From Candidatus Aminicenantota bacterium (GTDB lineage Bacteria > Acidobacteriota > Aminicenantia > S016-38), in assembly GCA_027062035.1 (NCBI GenBank), contig JAMOUL010000046.1, forward strand, positions 1 to 15,866: 15,866 bases of DNA, given 5' to 3'. The position numbers and the translations under genes are program-made. Shown here piece after piece: positions 1 through 6,559 of the stretch (its first letter is position 1; every line of letters begins with the position of its first letter). Under the pieces are notes generated by a model. The model was not told the origin of the DNA. It did no database searches and saw only the letters and a program-made list of their open reading frames with translations.

Positions 1-206
1 CCCTGAAAAAGGGAGAACCACTGAATAGAAAGGCTCTGTGTAAAGATCTAACAAAGATGCACAGGGAATGCCAGGTTCCTGCAAATTGGGAAGATATTTA
101 TAAAAAACTTCCTGACATTATAGATGGAAAAACTGTAGTTATCCTGTTTTCCAACGGAAATATAAAGGAAAAGGTGGACAATCTTAAACTTTCCCTGGGG
201 CTCTAA
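1..206 (+). CDS. C-terminal fragment, probable Mur ligase (Mpl/MurC-like)
   Basis: This is the last 67 codons of a gene that begins outside the window; the open frame runs from base 3 to the TAA at 204-206. The tail has a strand ending in SNG (VVILFSNG), then a helix and a short hydrophobic end. That matches the C-terminus of Mpl-type Mur ligases, where a phrase such as 'GD-h-hhh-SNG' precedes the final helix; MurC has a related ending. If correct, the enzyme would join or recycle a peptide onto UDP-MurNAc in the cytoplasm, which fits the neighbouring glmS that supplies amino sugar for cell wall. The catalytic and ATP-binding domains are outside the window, so the family call rests only on this tail and could be wrong. 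Confidence 0.45.
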   Translation, partial: LKKGEPLNRKALCKDLTKMHRECQVPANWEDIYKKLPDIIDGKTVVILFSNGNIKEKVDNLKLSLGL

Positions 207-253
207 TCAATTTCCGGTTTAATCCCTCCTTTATTTTTTCCCCATTGATAAGG

Positions 254-259
254 TATACT
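254..259 (+). promoter_or_regulatory. Probable -10 box of glmS promoter
   Basis: TATACT lies 18 bases before the glmS start codon, in the 71-base gap after the upstream gene. The -35 region, 16-18 bases upstream, is only T-rich (TTTATT or TTATTT) and weak. A GGAG ribosome-binding site at 268-271 lies 6 bases before the ATG at 278. The implied leader would be only about a dozen bases, which leaves no room for a glmS ribozyme. Confidence 0.4.
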
Positions 260-277
260 AATTTGCTGGAGTGAGAA

Positions 278-2080
278 ATGTGCGGAATTTTTGGAATAGT
301 TTATTCAGAGGAAAAAGCTGATCTTGGAAAACATCTGTATAAAGCAGCAGAAAGGCTGGTTTACCGCGGATACGATTCTGCTGGCTTTGCAGGGATCTCA
401 GAAAACGGAGCGGTCGATCTCAGAAAGGATGCGGGGAAACTGGAAGAGGTAGATAAACATCTGAATCTCAGGGAAATAAGAGGACAGAGAGGAATTGTCC
501 AGTTGAGATGGGCAACCTTCGGAATCCCGAGTAAGGAAAATGCTCAACCCCATATTGACTGTAAGGGAAGGCTTGTTTCTGCGCACAACGGAAACGTTGT
601 AAACACCGCTGAACTCATAAGGGAATTATCCTCAAGGGGTCATACATTCAGGGGAGACAACGACGGTGAAGTCGTATGCCATACCGTTGAGGATTTTTTT
701 AACAGGGATAATAACCTCGACGAGGCGATAAGAAAAGCATACAGGGTGCTTAAGGGGGACTACGCCTTTGTGATAGCCGATTCCAGGGGAAAGGGAATGT
801 TCGCGGTAAAAAAGGGGTCCTCTTTATTTATGGGAATAGGAGAAGGCTTTATATGCGCTTCATCTGATCTTCCTTCAATTCTCCAGTTCACCCGCAGGTA
901 CGTGCATCTCTACGATGGAGAATATGTGGAATTCGACCACAGCAAATTTACAATCAAAAGCCTGGAAACAGGGGAAAAAATAGAAAGGGAACCAGAGGTT
1001 TACAGTGGAGATATATCATCAGCGGAAAAGGGCGAATTCCCCCACTTTATGATAAAGGAGATAATGGAACAGCCCTCAACTGCAAGGACACTTATTACCT
1101 ACATAAAGGAATCAGAGGAGCCAAGGGAATTTGCCAGGGAAATAAAGAAAACTCGAAGAACATACGTTATAGGCTCCGGCTCCTCCTTTCATGCTTCTCT
1201 TATGGGCACCTATTTCCTGGGAAGAATTGCTGGTAAACTTGCTATTCCCGTGGTGGCAGGAGAGTTTATTGAAAGATTTCAGGGACTTCTTGAATCAAAG
1301 GACAGTTTCATCCTTGTTAGCCAGAGTGGAGAGACAAAGGACACTATAAATGTCCTGGACTTCTTACAGAGCAAAGGATATGAAAACCTCTACTCCTTTG
1401 TAAACGTTCCTGGCTCCACCATTCATTTAAGAACCAAAAAAAGGTTCCCGATAATGTCAGACCTCGAAATAAGTGTGGCCGCTACCAAAACTTTCCTCAA
1501 CCAGGTAATAGGGTTCGCCGGTCTGGCCTCCCTGATGACACCAGGGAATCCCGGATTAAAAACGCTGGAAAAGCTTCCAGAACTGATAGAAACTACCCTA
1601 AAGGAAACTGAGCTGCAGATAAGAGACCTCGCTTCCGAACTAAAGGATTTTAACTCCCTCTATATTCTTGGTTATGGGGAAAACTACCCGGCAGCCCTTG
1701 AAGGAGCGCTGAAGATAAAGGAAGTATCTTACATCCATGGAGAGGCCTATTATTCAACGGAATTTAAACACGGTCCCCTTGCTCTTATAGAACCTGATCA
1801 ACCTGTAATATTCATATCATCAAATTCCCATCCGGAAAAGATCATCTCTGCGATAAACGAAGTAAGGGTGAGAAGAGGGAAAATAATATCTGTATCCAAC
1901 GAAAATCCTTCCATCAGGCTCAATTCAGATGTTTTCATTCCTATAGCTGAGGATGGTTTCTTCACAACACCCATTCTATCCGTGGTCATTCTTCAGCTGC
2001 TTGCCTATTACCTCGCAGTAGAAAGGGGGCTTAATCCAGACACCCCCAGAAACCTTTCAAAAACCATAACAGTGGATTGA
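278..2080 (+). CDS. glmS: Glutamine--fructose-6-phosphate aminotransferase (isomerizing), GlmS
   Basis: GlmS makes glucosamine-6-phosphate from fructose-6-phosphate and glutamine, the first step towards UDP-GlcNAc for peptidoglycan and lipid A. At 600 residues it is full length (E. coli 608). The N-terminal glutaminase has the catalytic Cys2 (MCGIFGI), YRGYDSAG at 29-36, RWAT at 78-81, HNGN at 103-106 and Asp129. Two SIS sugar isomerase domains follow: SQSGET at 348-353, ALEGALKIKE at 473-482, YIHGEA at 485-490, KHGPLAL at 497-503 and Lys595 near the C-terminus (equivalent to E. coli Lys603). Some usually fixed positions differ: RWATFG instead of RWATHG, NDGE instead of the common TDTE, and GSGSS at 299-303 where E. 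coli has CGTS. The ATG at 278 is required because Cys2 must follow the initiator. rmuC starts one base after its stop. The identification is firm. Confidence 0.96.
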   Translation: MCGIFGIVYSEEKADLGKHLYKAAERLVYRGYDSAGFAGISENGAVDLRKDAGKLEEVDKHLNLREIRGQRGIVQLRWATFGIPSKENAQPHIDCKGRLVSAHNGNVVNTAELIRELSSRGHTFRGDNDGEVVCHTVEDFFNRDNNLDEAIRKAYRVLKGDYAFVIADSRGKGMFAVKKGSSLFMGIGEGFICASSDLPSILQFTRRYVHLYDGEYVEFDHSKFTIKSLETGEKIEREPEVYSGDISSAEKGEFPHFMIKEIMEQPSTARTLITYIKESEEPREFAREIKKTRRTYVIGSGSSFHASLMGTYFLGRIAGKLAIPVVAGEFIERFQGLLESKDSFILVSQSGETKDTINVLDFLQSKGYENLYSFVNVPGSTIHLRTKKRFPIMSDLEISVAATKTFLNQVIGFAGLASLMTPGNPGLKTLEKLPELIETTLKETELQIRDLASELKDFNSLYILGYGENYPAALEGALKIKEVSYIHGEAYYSTEFKHGPLALIEPDQPVIFISSNSHPEKIISAINEVRVRRGKIISVSNENPSIRLNSDVFIPIAEDGFFTTPILSVVILQLLAYYLAVERGLNPDTPRNLSKTITVD

Positions 2081-2081
2081 C

Positions 2082-3104
2082 ATGATAGACCAGGCATTAA
2101 TACTTATTCTTTCGGGAACAATCCTCTTCCTGGCTCTCATAATATTCATCACCATAGAAAACAGGAGGAGGGACGAAAGAATAAGGTCCAGACTTGATAC
2201 CTTTGCCGAATCCCTCAAAAGGGAAGTTATTGAGATAATTTCGCCGGTAAAGGAAAAGGTGGATGCAACAAAGGAAACCCTTGGCGAGACCCTTTCGGAT
2301 CTGAAAAGGGAAACCCTGCGAACTGTTGAAGAACTATCCACTGCCAGAGCTGTACTGGAACGTCTTTCATCTGAAAACAGAAGGATCCAGGAAATCACTG
2401 ACAAGCTCAGCGATATGTTTTATTCCACAAAGGAGAGGGGAACCATCGGGGAATTTCTTCTCGAAAATATCCTTTCAAGTTTCCTTCCCGATTATATGTG
2501 GGAGAAACAATATTCTATTGGCTCAGATCAGAACAGGGTTGATGCAGTGGTAAAATTCAGGGACAGGGTGGTTCCCATAGATTCCAAATTCCCGAGGGAG
2601 GATTTTGCTGCCTTCGAAAAAAGCGAAGGAGAAGAAGGGGAAAAAGCATGGAGGAATTTTACAAGAAAGATAAAGGCACATATAGACGACATCGCAAGAA
2701 AATACATCATTCCGGAGGAAGGCACCACAAGTTATGCCATAATGTTTGTGCCCTCAGAACCCCTTCATTCGGTTATAACTTCTCCCAAGAATCCCTTCGG
2801 GGGAAAAAACGAAATCTGGGACCACGCAGTCTCCAGAAGGGTAATAATAGCCGGCCCATACAGTTTACTCGCCATCATATCATCACTTCTTGCCTTTACT
2901 GAAGCAGAAGCCATAGGTAAAAGCATAGATCTCATATACAAATCAGTGGGCGGTGCAGAAGAAAGACTTGGAAAAATAGAAGAGATGCTTGTTACCCTTA
3001 AAACCCATCTGAAGAATTCCATGGCAAAGGTGGGAGAAATAGAACAGGAACTCCAGAGAACCAGGAATTCTCTCGGAAAAATTAAAGGGAAAAAAGAGGA
3101 TTAA
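2082..3104 (+). CDS. rmuC: RmuC family protein, membrane-anchored nuclease-like
   Basis: The order is one N-terminal membrane helix (about residues 4-25), a charged coiled-coil stretch (about 28-115) rich in Glu, Lys and Arg, then the RmuC (formerly DUF195) domain from about 116 to 300, and a second short helical tail ending in lysines. Visible RmuC signatures are RGTIGEFLLENIL, the RVDAVVKF...VPIDSKFP core, HIDDIARKYIIPE, and the FVPSEPL phrase. RmuC proteins were linked in E. coli to limiting recombination at inverted repeats, and the core resembles a PD-(D/E)XK-type nuclease; the exact reaction is not settled. The 340-residue length is typical. The ATG lies one base after the glmS stop, with only a weak ribosome-binding site, so it is probably co-transcribed and translationally coupled with glmS. 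A hairpin terminator follows at 3202-3227. Confidence 0.9.
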   Translation: MIDQALILILSGTILFLALIIFITIENRRRDERIRSRLDTFAESLKREVIEIISPVKEKVDATKETLGETLSDLKRETLRTVEELSTARAVLERLSSENRRIQEITDKLSDMFYSTKERGTIGEFLLENILSSFLPDYMWEKQYSIGSDQNRVDAVVKFRDRVVPIDSKFPREDFAAFEKSEGEEGEKAWRNFTRKIKAHIDDIARKYIIPEEGTTSYAIMFVPSEPLHSVITSPKNPFGGKNEIWDHAVSRRVIIAGPYSLLAIISSLLAFTEAEAIGKSIDLIYKSVGGAEERLGKIEEMLVTLKTHLKNSMAKVGEIEQELQRTRNSLGKIKGKKED

Positions 3105-3118
3105 TTTTTTAAAAAAAC

Positions 3119-3146
3119 TTGTGTTTTTCCCCGGATATGATATAAT
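3119..3146 (+). promoter_or_regulatory. Strong-looking promoter with extended -10, pointing into an intergenic gap
   Basis: TTGTGT at 3119-3124 and a perfect TATAAT at 3141-3146 are separated by 16 bases. A TG at 3138-3139 gives an extended -10 (TGATATAAT). This is the best sigma-70-type match I see in the window. There is no protein gene downstream on this strand: the next + strand element is the hairpin at 3202-3227. Expected transcription start is around 3151-3154. Confidence 0.5.
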
Positions 3147-3152
3147 TTTTGC

Positions 3153-3230
3153 AAGGAAAACCTCCTCATAATCACCTTCTCCCGAAACTCCCACCATCCC
3201 CATCACCCCCCGGAAGGGGGGTGGTTTATT
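3153..3230 (+). ncRNA. Candidate small RNA of about 78 nt, C-rich with anti-Shine-Dalgarno motif
   Basis: The segment is bounded by the promoter at 3119-3146 and the terminator hairpin at 3202-3227. It has no plausible open reading frame on the + strand. The predicted unpaired part is rich in pyrimidines: ACCTCCT at 3160-3166 is the exact complement of a full Shine-Dalgarno sequence, and further C-rich runs lie at 3173-3183 and 3188-3201. C-rich loops that pair with ribosome-binding sites are a known design of bacterial regulatory RNAs. It lies between two convergent genes and ends at the stop codon of the opposite-strand lipoprotein gene, so it could also act as an antisense 3' end. This is inference from layout; no homology was recognised. 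Confidence 0.35.
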
Positions 3231-3231
3231 T
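3202..3231 (+). terminator. Rho-independent terminator after rmuC / candidate small RNA
   Basis: Six C (3206-3211) pair with six G (3216-3221) across a GGAA tetraloop. The stem extends outward by A-T and C-G pairs, a T-G wobble and another A-T pair, down to 3202/3225. It is followed by a short T-rich tract (TTTATTTA at 3225-3232). The T tract lies only on the + strand side, so it suits + strand transcription. It sits at the junction with the convergent lipoprotein gene, whose stop codon overlaps the tract at 3226-3228, and the hairpin might also slow polymerase arriving on the - strand. Confidence 0.7.
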
Positions 3232-3660
3232 AGCCTTTTTTACTTTATTGCCAATGTTGAACTTCTTTGAGATGAGGAAGGTTCCATTGTGAAAAACAAC
3301 CACCTGATACTCGCCTTTCTCTTTTACTTCAAGCATTCTCCACATAATCACCCGCTTATAATACTTTCCTTCCTCCCCAAATGAGAGCGTGTATTTTCTT
3401 ACAAGTTTTCCTTTAAAATATACACGAATCTCCACTTCGTTCCTGCCTTCGGCATTTCCAAGTACAAGATAGAGAACGGGATTCTTCTCCACTCCGGTTT
3501 TAAAAGGAAGTTTCAAAAATTTATTTCCGCTGTCCTTTATTCCCTTAATAAGGGATAATTCTTTAATATAAAGCATGTTATCCTGAGGCAGGGTCTTTAT
3601 TGAAGCACAGCCCGTGAGAAAAACTCCCATGAAAATTAAGAAACCCAGAATTTTCCTCAT
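3226..3660 (-). CDS. Small hypothetical lipoprotein
   Basis: This 144-residue protein has a classic lipoprotein signal: MRK, a hydrophobic core, and the lipobox FLTGC with the lipidated Cys18. The mature part alternates hydrophobic and charged residues in short strands (VEIRVYFKGKLVRKYTL, GEYQVVVFHNG), which suggests a single small beta-sandwich, and it ends in a lysine-rich tail. I recognise no family. Its ATG overlaps the TGA of the LptD-like gene by four bases (ATGA), so the two are probably translated together. In E. coli the LptD barrel needs a lipoprotein plug, LptE; this protein is in the right place and of similar size to play such a part, but I see no LptE sequence signature, so that is only a positional guess. 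It is the last gene of the - strand run. Confidence 0.75.
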   Translation of the reverse strand: MRKILGFLIFMGVFLTGCASIKTLPQDNMLYIKELSLIKGIKDSGNKFLKLPFKTGVEKNPVLYLVLGNAEGRNEVEIRVYFKGKLVRKYTLSFGEEGKYYKRVIMWRMLEVKEKGEYQVVVFHNGTFLISKKFNIGNKVKKAK

Positions 3661-5450
3661 AATGGAATCACCCTGAAGAAATATTTTTTAAGATTAAGGG
3701 AATACCCCACCTGGAGTTTAATGGCATTTCTAAGGTTCTTTTCCAGGTAAGTCTCCACTGTGGTAATTCGTCCCCTCAGATTGTTATATATTGAAAAGAA
3801 CCGGAACCTGAATCCAAAGAATAACCCCACATCTCCCATACTGGAAACCCTTTCCAGTTCCATTTTATCGTTGAAATAAAATATGGTGGTGATATAGCTC
3901 CCCTGGTTCTTAAACTCTATTCTGCCGTTTACAAAATAATTGTTATATCCCTCCACCCAGAACCCCCCTGATTTGTATCGGGAATTCAGGGATAAATCAA
4001 CACCAAGTGTAAATTTCCATATATTCTTTTTAAGTCCGAGAAAATAATTAAATTCTGTCCATGAGGTCTTTCCACGTTCCCACATCTGATTAACATCTAT
4101 GCCGGGTAATAATTCAGCTCCTCCTGGCAAAATAAATCCCTCACTCGAAAGGGAAAATCTCAATCCCGGACTCAGTTTCTCGGAATAATCCTTCCCATAG
4201 GGAAACCTCGAAAACATGAAAAATCCCTCCACTGTAAGGGAAAAGGTTTTCTGCAGAAAAGGAACCGGCTTAAAACTCAAATTCATACTCATATCCTTTC
4301 GTAAAGTACGCTCCACAAGATCATCGGTGAGGCTCGCATTTAAATTAAGGTTAAAAATTGAGGGTGTATAGGAGAACCTGATGGAAGAAACCTCTGTTTT
4401 TGTAATTATATCGTGGTCTTCCTGGACGTTTTTCACCCAGGATAAATTCAAGATTGAATTTTTAACAGGGATAATGTCCGTCGAAATGCCAATAACATAG
4501 GAAGAATAATAATTCCAGCCCACCTCCACCACTGGCTGAAAAAACTTGAATTTCTTGAATTTCAGGGAGGAAGAGAACCAGTAATGGGGCTTTTCCGTTT
4601 CCCTTGTGGTAACTCTGTTCTGTATCCTGAACTCGAATAGTTTCCCCTCCCGAAGCGAAGAAAGGATAAAGTCCATATACTTACCCATGGTTGTGTAAAA
4701 AACTGAATTATCAATGAGAGAAGGCTTTCCCTTCTTTCCAAAACTTCCTGACCCCGAAAAGATAATGCCACGGGGGTCTCCCGGAATTTTAAACAATCCC
4801 CTTTCAAAGTACCTCAGTTCGTATGTCCCCCGGTAAGCTTTCTCCTTGACATCCAGAATCACTCCAATGAAGGCACCCTCCTCCTGGGTATATTTAAGTG
4901 TTCCAGGCCTCAAATGGGTCCTATCAGGTGGTTTTCCCAGATCAAGAATCATATAGTGCATGGGAAGGGAAGGAGCACCAAGCGCGTAGGGTAATACATT
5001 TGTCCCTTTAACCCTTCCCCTTTCATTAACCGTAATTTCCCTGGCTTCGAAGTATATGGCCGCCTTCTTCAAATCCTCTGGATATTTGAACTCCGGAAGG
5101 CTGAGCCCTTTGCCCTCAGTTTTTACCTCATTCGCAAATCTAATACCCATCCATAGCAATTTTTTCTTTTTGACCTTCAGAATCATCATGTCATATTCCT
5201 TTCCGGAAAACTTTACATCCCCGGCGATAAGTCCCTCCCATCTTTTCAGATCGAAATAGAATCTTTTACCCTGGACAGAATTTCCCAATAGTTCTATATG
5301 AAGATTGCCGCTTGCATAGATATACTTATCATCTGCACTATAGAGAACATATCCTCCCTTTACCTTTAAAACCTCTCCGGAAACCATGCAGGTTGAAAGC
5401 AAAAGGAGAATCAGGATCTTAAAAAAGCGATAGTTTGTAAAGTTTCCCAT
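3657..5450 (-). CDS. LptD/OstA-like outer-membrane beta-barrel protein
   Basis: This 597-residue exported protein has a signal peptide (basic RFFK, then ILILLLLSTCMVSG; likely cleavage near residue 25). From about 28 to 140 it has an OstA-like repeat pattern (YASGNLHIEL, GKRFYFDL, GLIAGDVKF, IYFEAREITV), as in LptD/LptA proteins that carry lipopolysaccharide. From about 180 to the end it is a run of amphipathic strands with aromatic girdles, as in a large outer-membrane barrel. It is shorter than E. coli LptD (784), and its only cysteine is in the signal peptide, so the E. coli-type disulfides cannot form. The ATG overlaps the preceding gene by 32 bases and has no Shine-Dalgarno; no better in-frame start keeps the signal peptide, so coupling is likely. 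It could be true LptD or a relative exporting another polymer. Confidence 0.6.
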   Translation of the reverse strand: MGNFTNYRFFKILILLLLSTCMVSGEVLKVKGGYVLYSADDKYIYASGNLHIELLGNSVQGKRFYFDLKRWEGLIAGDVKFSGKEYDMMILKVKKKKLLWMGIRFANEVKTEGKGLSLPEFKYPEDLKKAAIYFEAREITVNERGRVKGTNVLPYALGAPSLPMHYMILDLGKPPDRTHLRPGTLKYTQEEGAFIGVILDVKEKAYRGTYELRYFERGLFKIPGDPRGIIFSGSGSFGKKGKPSLIDNSVFYTTMGKYMDFILSSLREGKLFEFRIQNRVTTRETEKPHYWFSSSLKFKKFKFFQPVVEVGWNYYSSYVIGISTDIIPVKNSILNLSWVKNVQEDHDIITKTEVSSIRFSYTPSIFNLNLNASLTDDLVERTLRKDMSMNLSFKPVPFLQKTFSLTVEGFFMFSRFPYGKDYSEKLSPGLRFSLSSEGFILPGGAELLPGIDVNQMWERGKTSWTEFNYFLGLKKNIWKFTLGVDLSLNSRYKSGGFWVEGYNNYFVNGRIEFKNQGSYITTIFYFNDKMELERVSSMGDVGLFFGFRFRFFSIYNNLRGRITTVETYLEKNLRNAIKLQVGYSLNLKKYFFRVIPL

Positions 5451-6123
5451 CAGTTGAAAAAAGATAAAAATTATCGAAGCTGTCCTTTGTTATCCCTCCG
5501 GGATAATTGGTGGGAGAAGCGTATGCCTTTTCAATTTCGCCATCGGGCCGAAAAACATAAATGGAAAGATTCGCCCTTTCCACTATAACAATATTTCCTG
5601 CCCACCCTTCAATTCCCGATACCTGAAACCCTGTTATCTTAAACATAAAGGAAAAAACCCCTGTATCCGGATCGAATTCAAATACTGAACTGGAACGGGC
5701 ATCGTAAATTATAAGGCTGGTCCCATCGTTGGTGATAAAGGCAGGAATTTTTTCTCCCACAGGAAATTCAACAAGTATATCACCGGAAAGTGGATCCAGC
5801 ACCAGAATCGAACGTTCCAGTATCCCAACATAAAGTTTGCCCTCAAAGAAGGTAATCCCTGAAGGTGTCCCTCCCACGTATAACTCCCTTGTTACTATAC
5901 CCGAATCCGGGTCTATGGCATAAAGGGTTCCTCCTTCGGAGGCAAACCACAATTTTTCCCCATCGAAACACAGGTCCCCATTCCCTGAAAGTCGGGTATC
6001 CATAATCTTCAGTATTTTAACCTCTATCTTCGACGCTTCGGGATCAAAGGGATTGTCAAAAATGATATCCCGACAGCCACTAAAAACTAAGGCGAAAACC
6101 AAGATAAAGATTACCCTTTTCAA
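5419..6123 (-). CDS. Beta-propeller lipoprotein
   Basis: With the TTG start this is a 234-residue lipoprotein: KRV, a hydrophobic core and the lipobox VFSGC, lipidated at Cys17. The mature part has about five repeats of a four-stranded blade of the NHL/PQQ kind, each with a phrase like 'G-x-hYhhDPxSG' (GTLYAIDPDSG, SILVLDPLSG, SVFEFDPDTG, SIYVFRPDGE, GKLYKLSLF). Such propellers usually bind a partner protein or ligand. Five blades is below the usual six or seven, so it may pair with another domain or be a partial propeller. A GTG at 6127-6129 gives a frame two residues longer, but it lies inside the Shine-Dalgarno (6128-6134), so TTG at 6121-6123 is preferred. It overlaps the gene before by 44 bases and the LptD-like gene after by 32. 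The partner may be that barrel; this is inferred from position. Confidence 0.8.
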   Translation of the reverse strand: MKRVIFILVFALVFSGCRDIIFDNPFDPEASKIEVKILKIMDTRLSGNGDLCFDGEKLWFASEGGTLYAIDPDSGIVTRELYVGGTPSGITFFEGKLYVGILERSILVLDPLSGDILVEFPVGEKIPAFITNDGTSLIIYDARSSSVFEFDPDTGVFSFMFKITGFQVSGIEGWAGNIVIVERANLSIYVFRPDGEIEKAYASPTNYPGGITKDSFDNFYLFSTDGKLYKLSLF

Positions 6124-6505
6124 CCCCACCTCCTATGGAAGCCCTTTTCCTGTCTGAAAATTTAATATCAAGTATGTGCACCACCCATACTCCCAGTGCA
6201 CCAAGCATAAAAAAGTTTCTATCCTTGAAACTTCCCTCTGTTTTTCTTCTGTAATAAACGGCAGTGTCAGAATCGGTGGCCGCCTTATACAGATCGTAAT
6301 ATTTATAGCCATCCCTGTTTTTCAAAAACGCTCCGATAGCGAAACCAAAAAAGCTACCTGCAAGAATAATTCCCTTAACATATTCCCTGGATTTGATCTG
6401 TTTTATCCCGGGAATAATAAGGGTAAAGCTTTTCTTCTTTACCGGTGCGGGAAAAACAACAAGGGAAAACAAAATTATGCAGAATATTTTTCTGGTTAAT
6501 GCCAT
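6080..6505 (-). CDS. DUF5683-like small exported/membrane protein
   Basis: This 141-residue protein starts with a signal-like hydrophobic segment (about 5-21), then has the phrase LIIPGIKQIKSREYVKGII, a second hydrophobic segment (about 44-60), a YKYYDLYKAATDSDTAVYYRRK stretch and a third hydrophobic segment with W and HILDIKFSD, and ends in a short strand closing with Phe. The order 'PGxxQ...G / helix / YxxYxxAxD / W..HhhD' matches what I know of the DUF5683 family, common in diderm genomes and without a known function. The ATG at 6503-6505 is the first possible start; an in-frame TAA lies 12 bases upstream. AAGG abuts the ATG. A GGAG four bases before another ATG (6513-6515, - strand) opens a two-codon frame (Met-Asn-stop) just upstream, which could tune translation. 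The 54-base gap before it is the only real gap in the whole - strand run. Confidence 0.65.
   Translation of the reverse strand: MALTRKIFCIILFSLVVFPAPVKKKSFTLIIPGIKQIKSREYVKGIILAGSFFGFAIGAFLKNRDGYKYYDLYKAATDSDTAVYYRRKTEGSFKDRNFFMLGALGVWVVHILDIKFSDRKRASIGGGVEKGNLYLGFRLSF
6128..6134 (-). promoter_or_regulatory. Ribosome-binding site deciding the TTG start of the beta-propeller lipoprotein
   Basis: On the - strand the bases read AGGAGGT, a full Shine-Dalgarno match, followed by GGGG and then TTG at 6123-6121. The competing GTG start is made of the last bases of this very motif and so cannot use it. The site lies within the 3' end of the preceding DUF5683-like gene. Confidence 0.7.
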
Positions 6506-6559
6506 CCTTAATTCATTTTACTCCAATGAAATACATTTACATAGTTCCTTTAATCTGGT
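6506..6559 (-). other. Only real gap in the - strand gene run
   Basis: Fifty-four bases separate the TagF-like stop from the DUF5683-like start. I see no hairpin terminator. A TATACT lies at the very end of the TagF-like gene on the - strand (around 6561-6566) but lacks a convincing -35 at the right distance, so a separate promoter for the four last genes is possible but not shown. The segment also contains GGAG-taaa-ATG opening a two-codon frame just before the true start. Confidence 0.35.

Noticed and set aside
207..277. glmS ribozyme or riboswitch in front of glmS
   Set aside because: The whole gap is 71 bases and the probable -10 box leaves a leader of about a dozen bases; the ribozyme core needs well over 100.
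3101..3120. T6-A7 palindrome after rmuC as the main terminator
   Set aside because: It is only A-T pairs and gives no stable GC stem; the hairpin at 3202 is much better.
3105..3225. Small protein gene in the rmuC-lipoprotein gap
   Set aside because: The - strand frame there (to about 3206) runs on into rmuC with odd composition and lacks a ribosome-binding site; no + strand frame of useful length exists.
3202..3227. SRP RNA, because of the GGAA tetraloop
   Set aside because: The stem is an unbroken C/G run without the conserved asymmetric internal loops of the SRP domain IV; it is simply a terminator hairpin.
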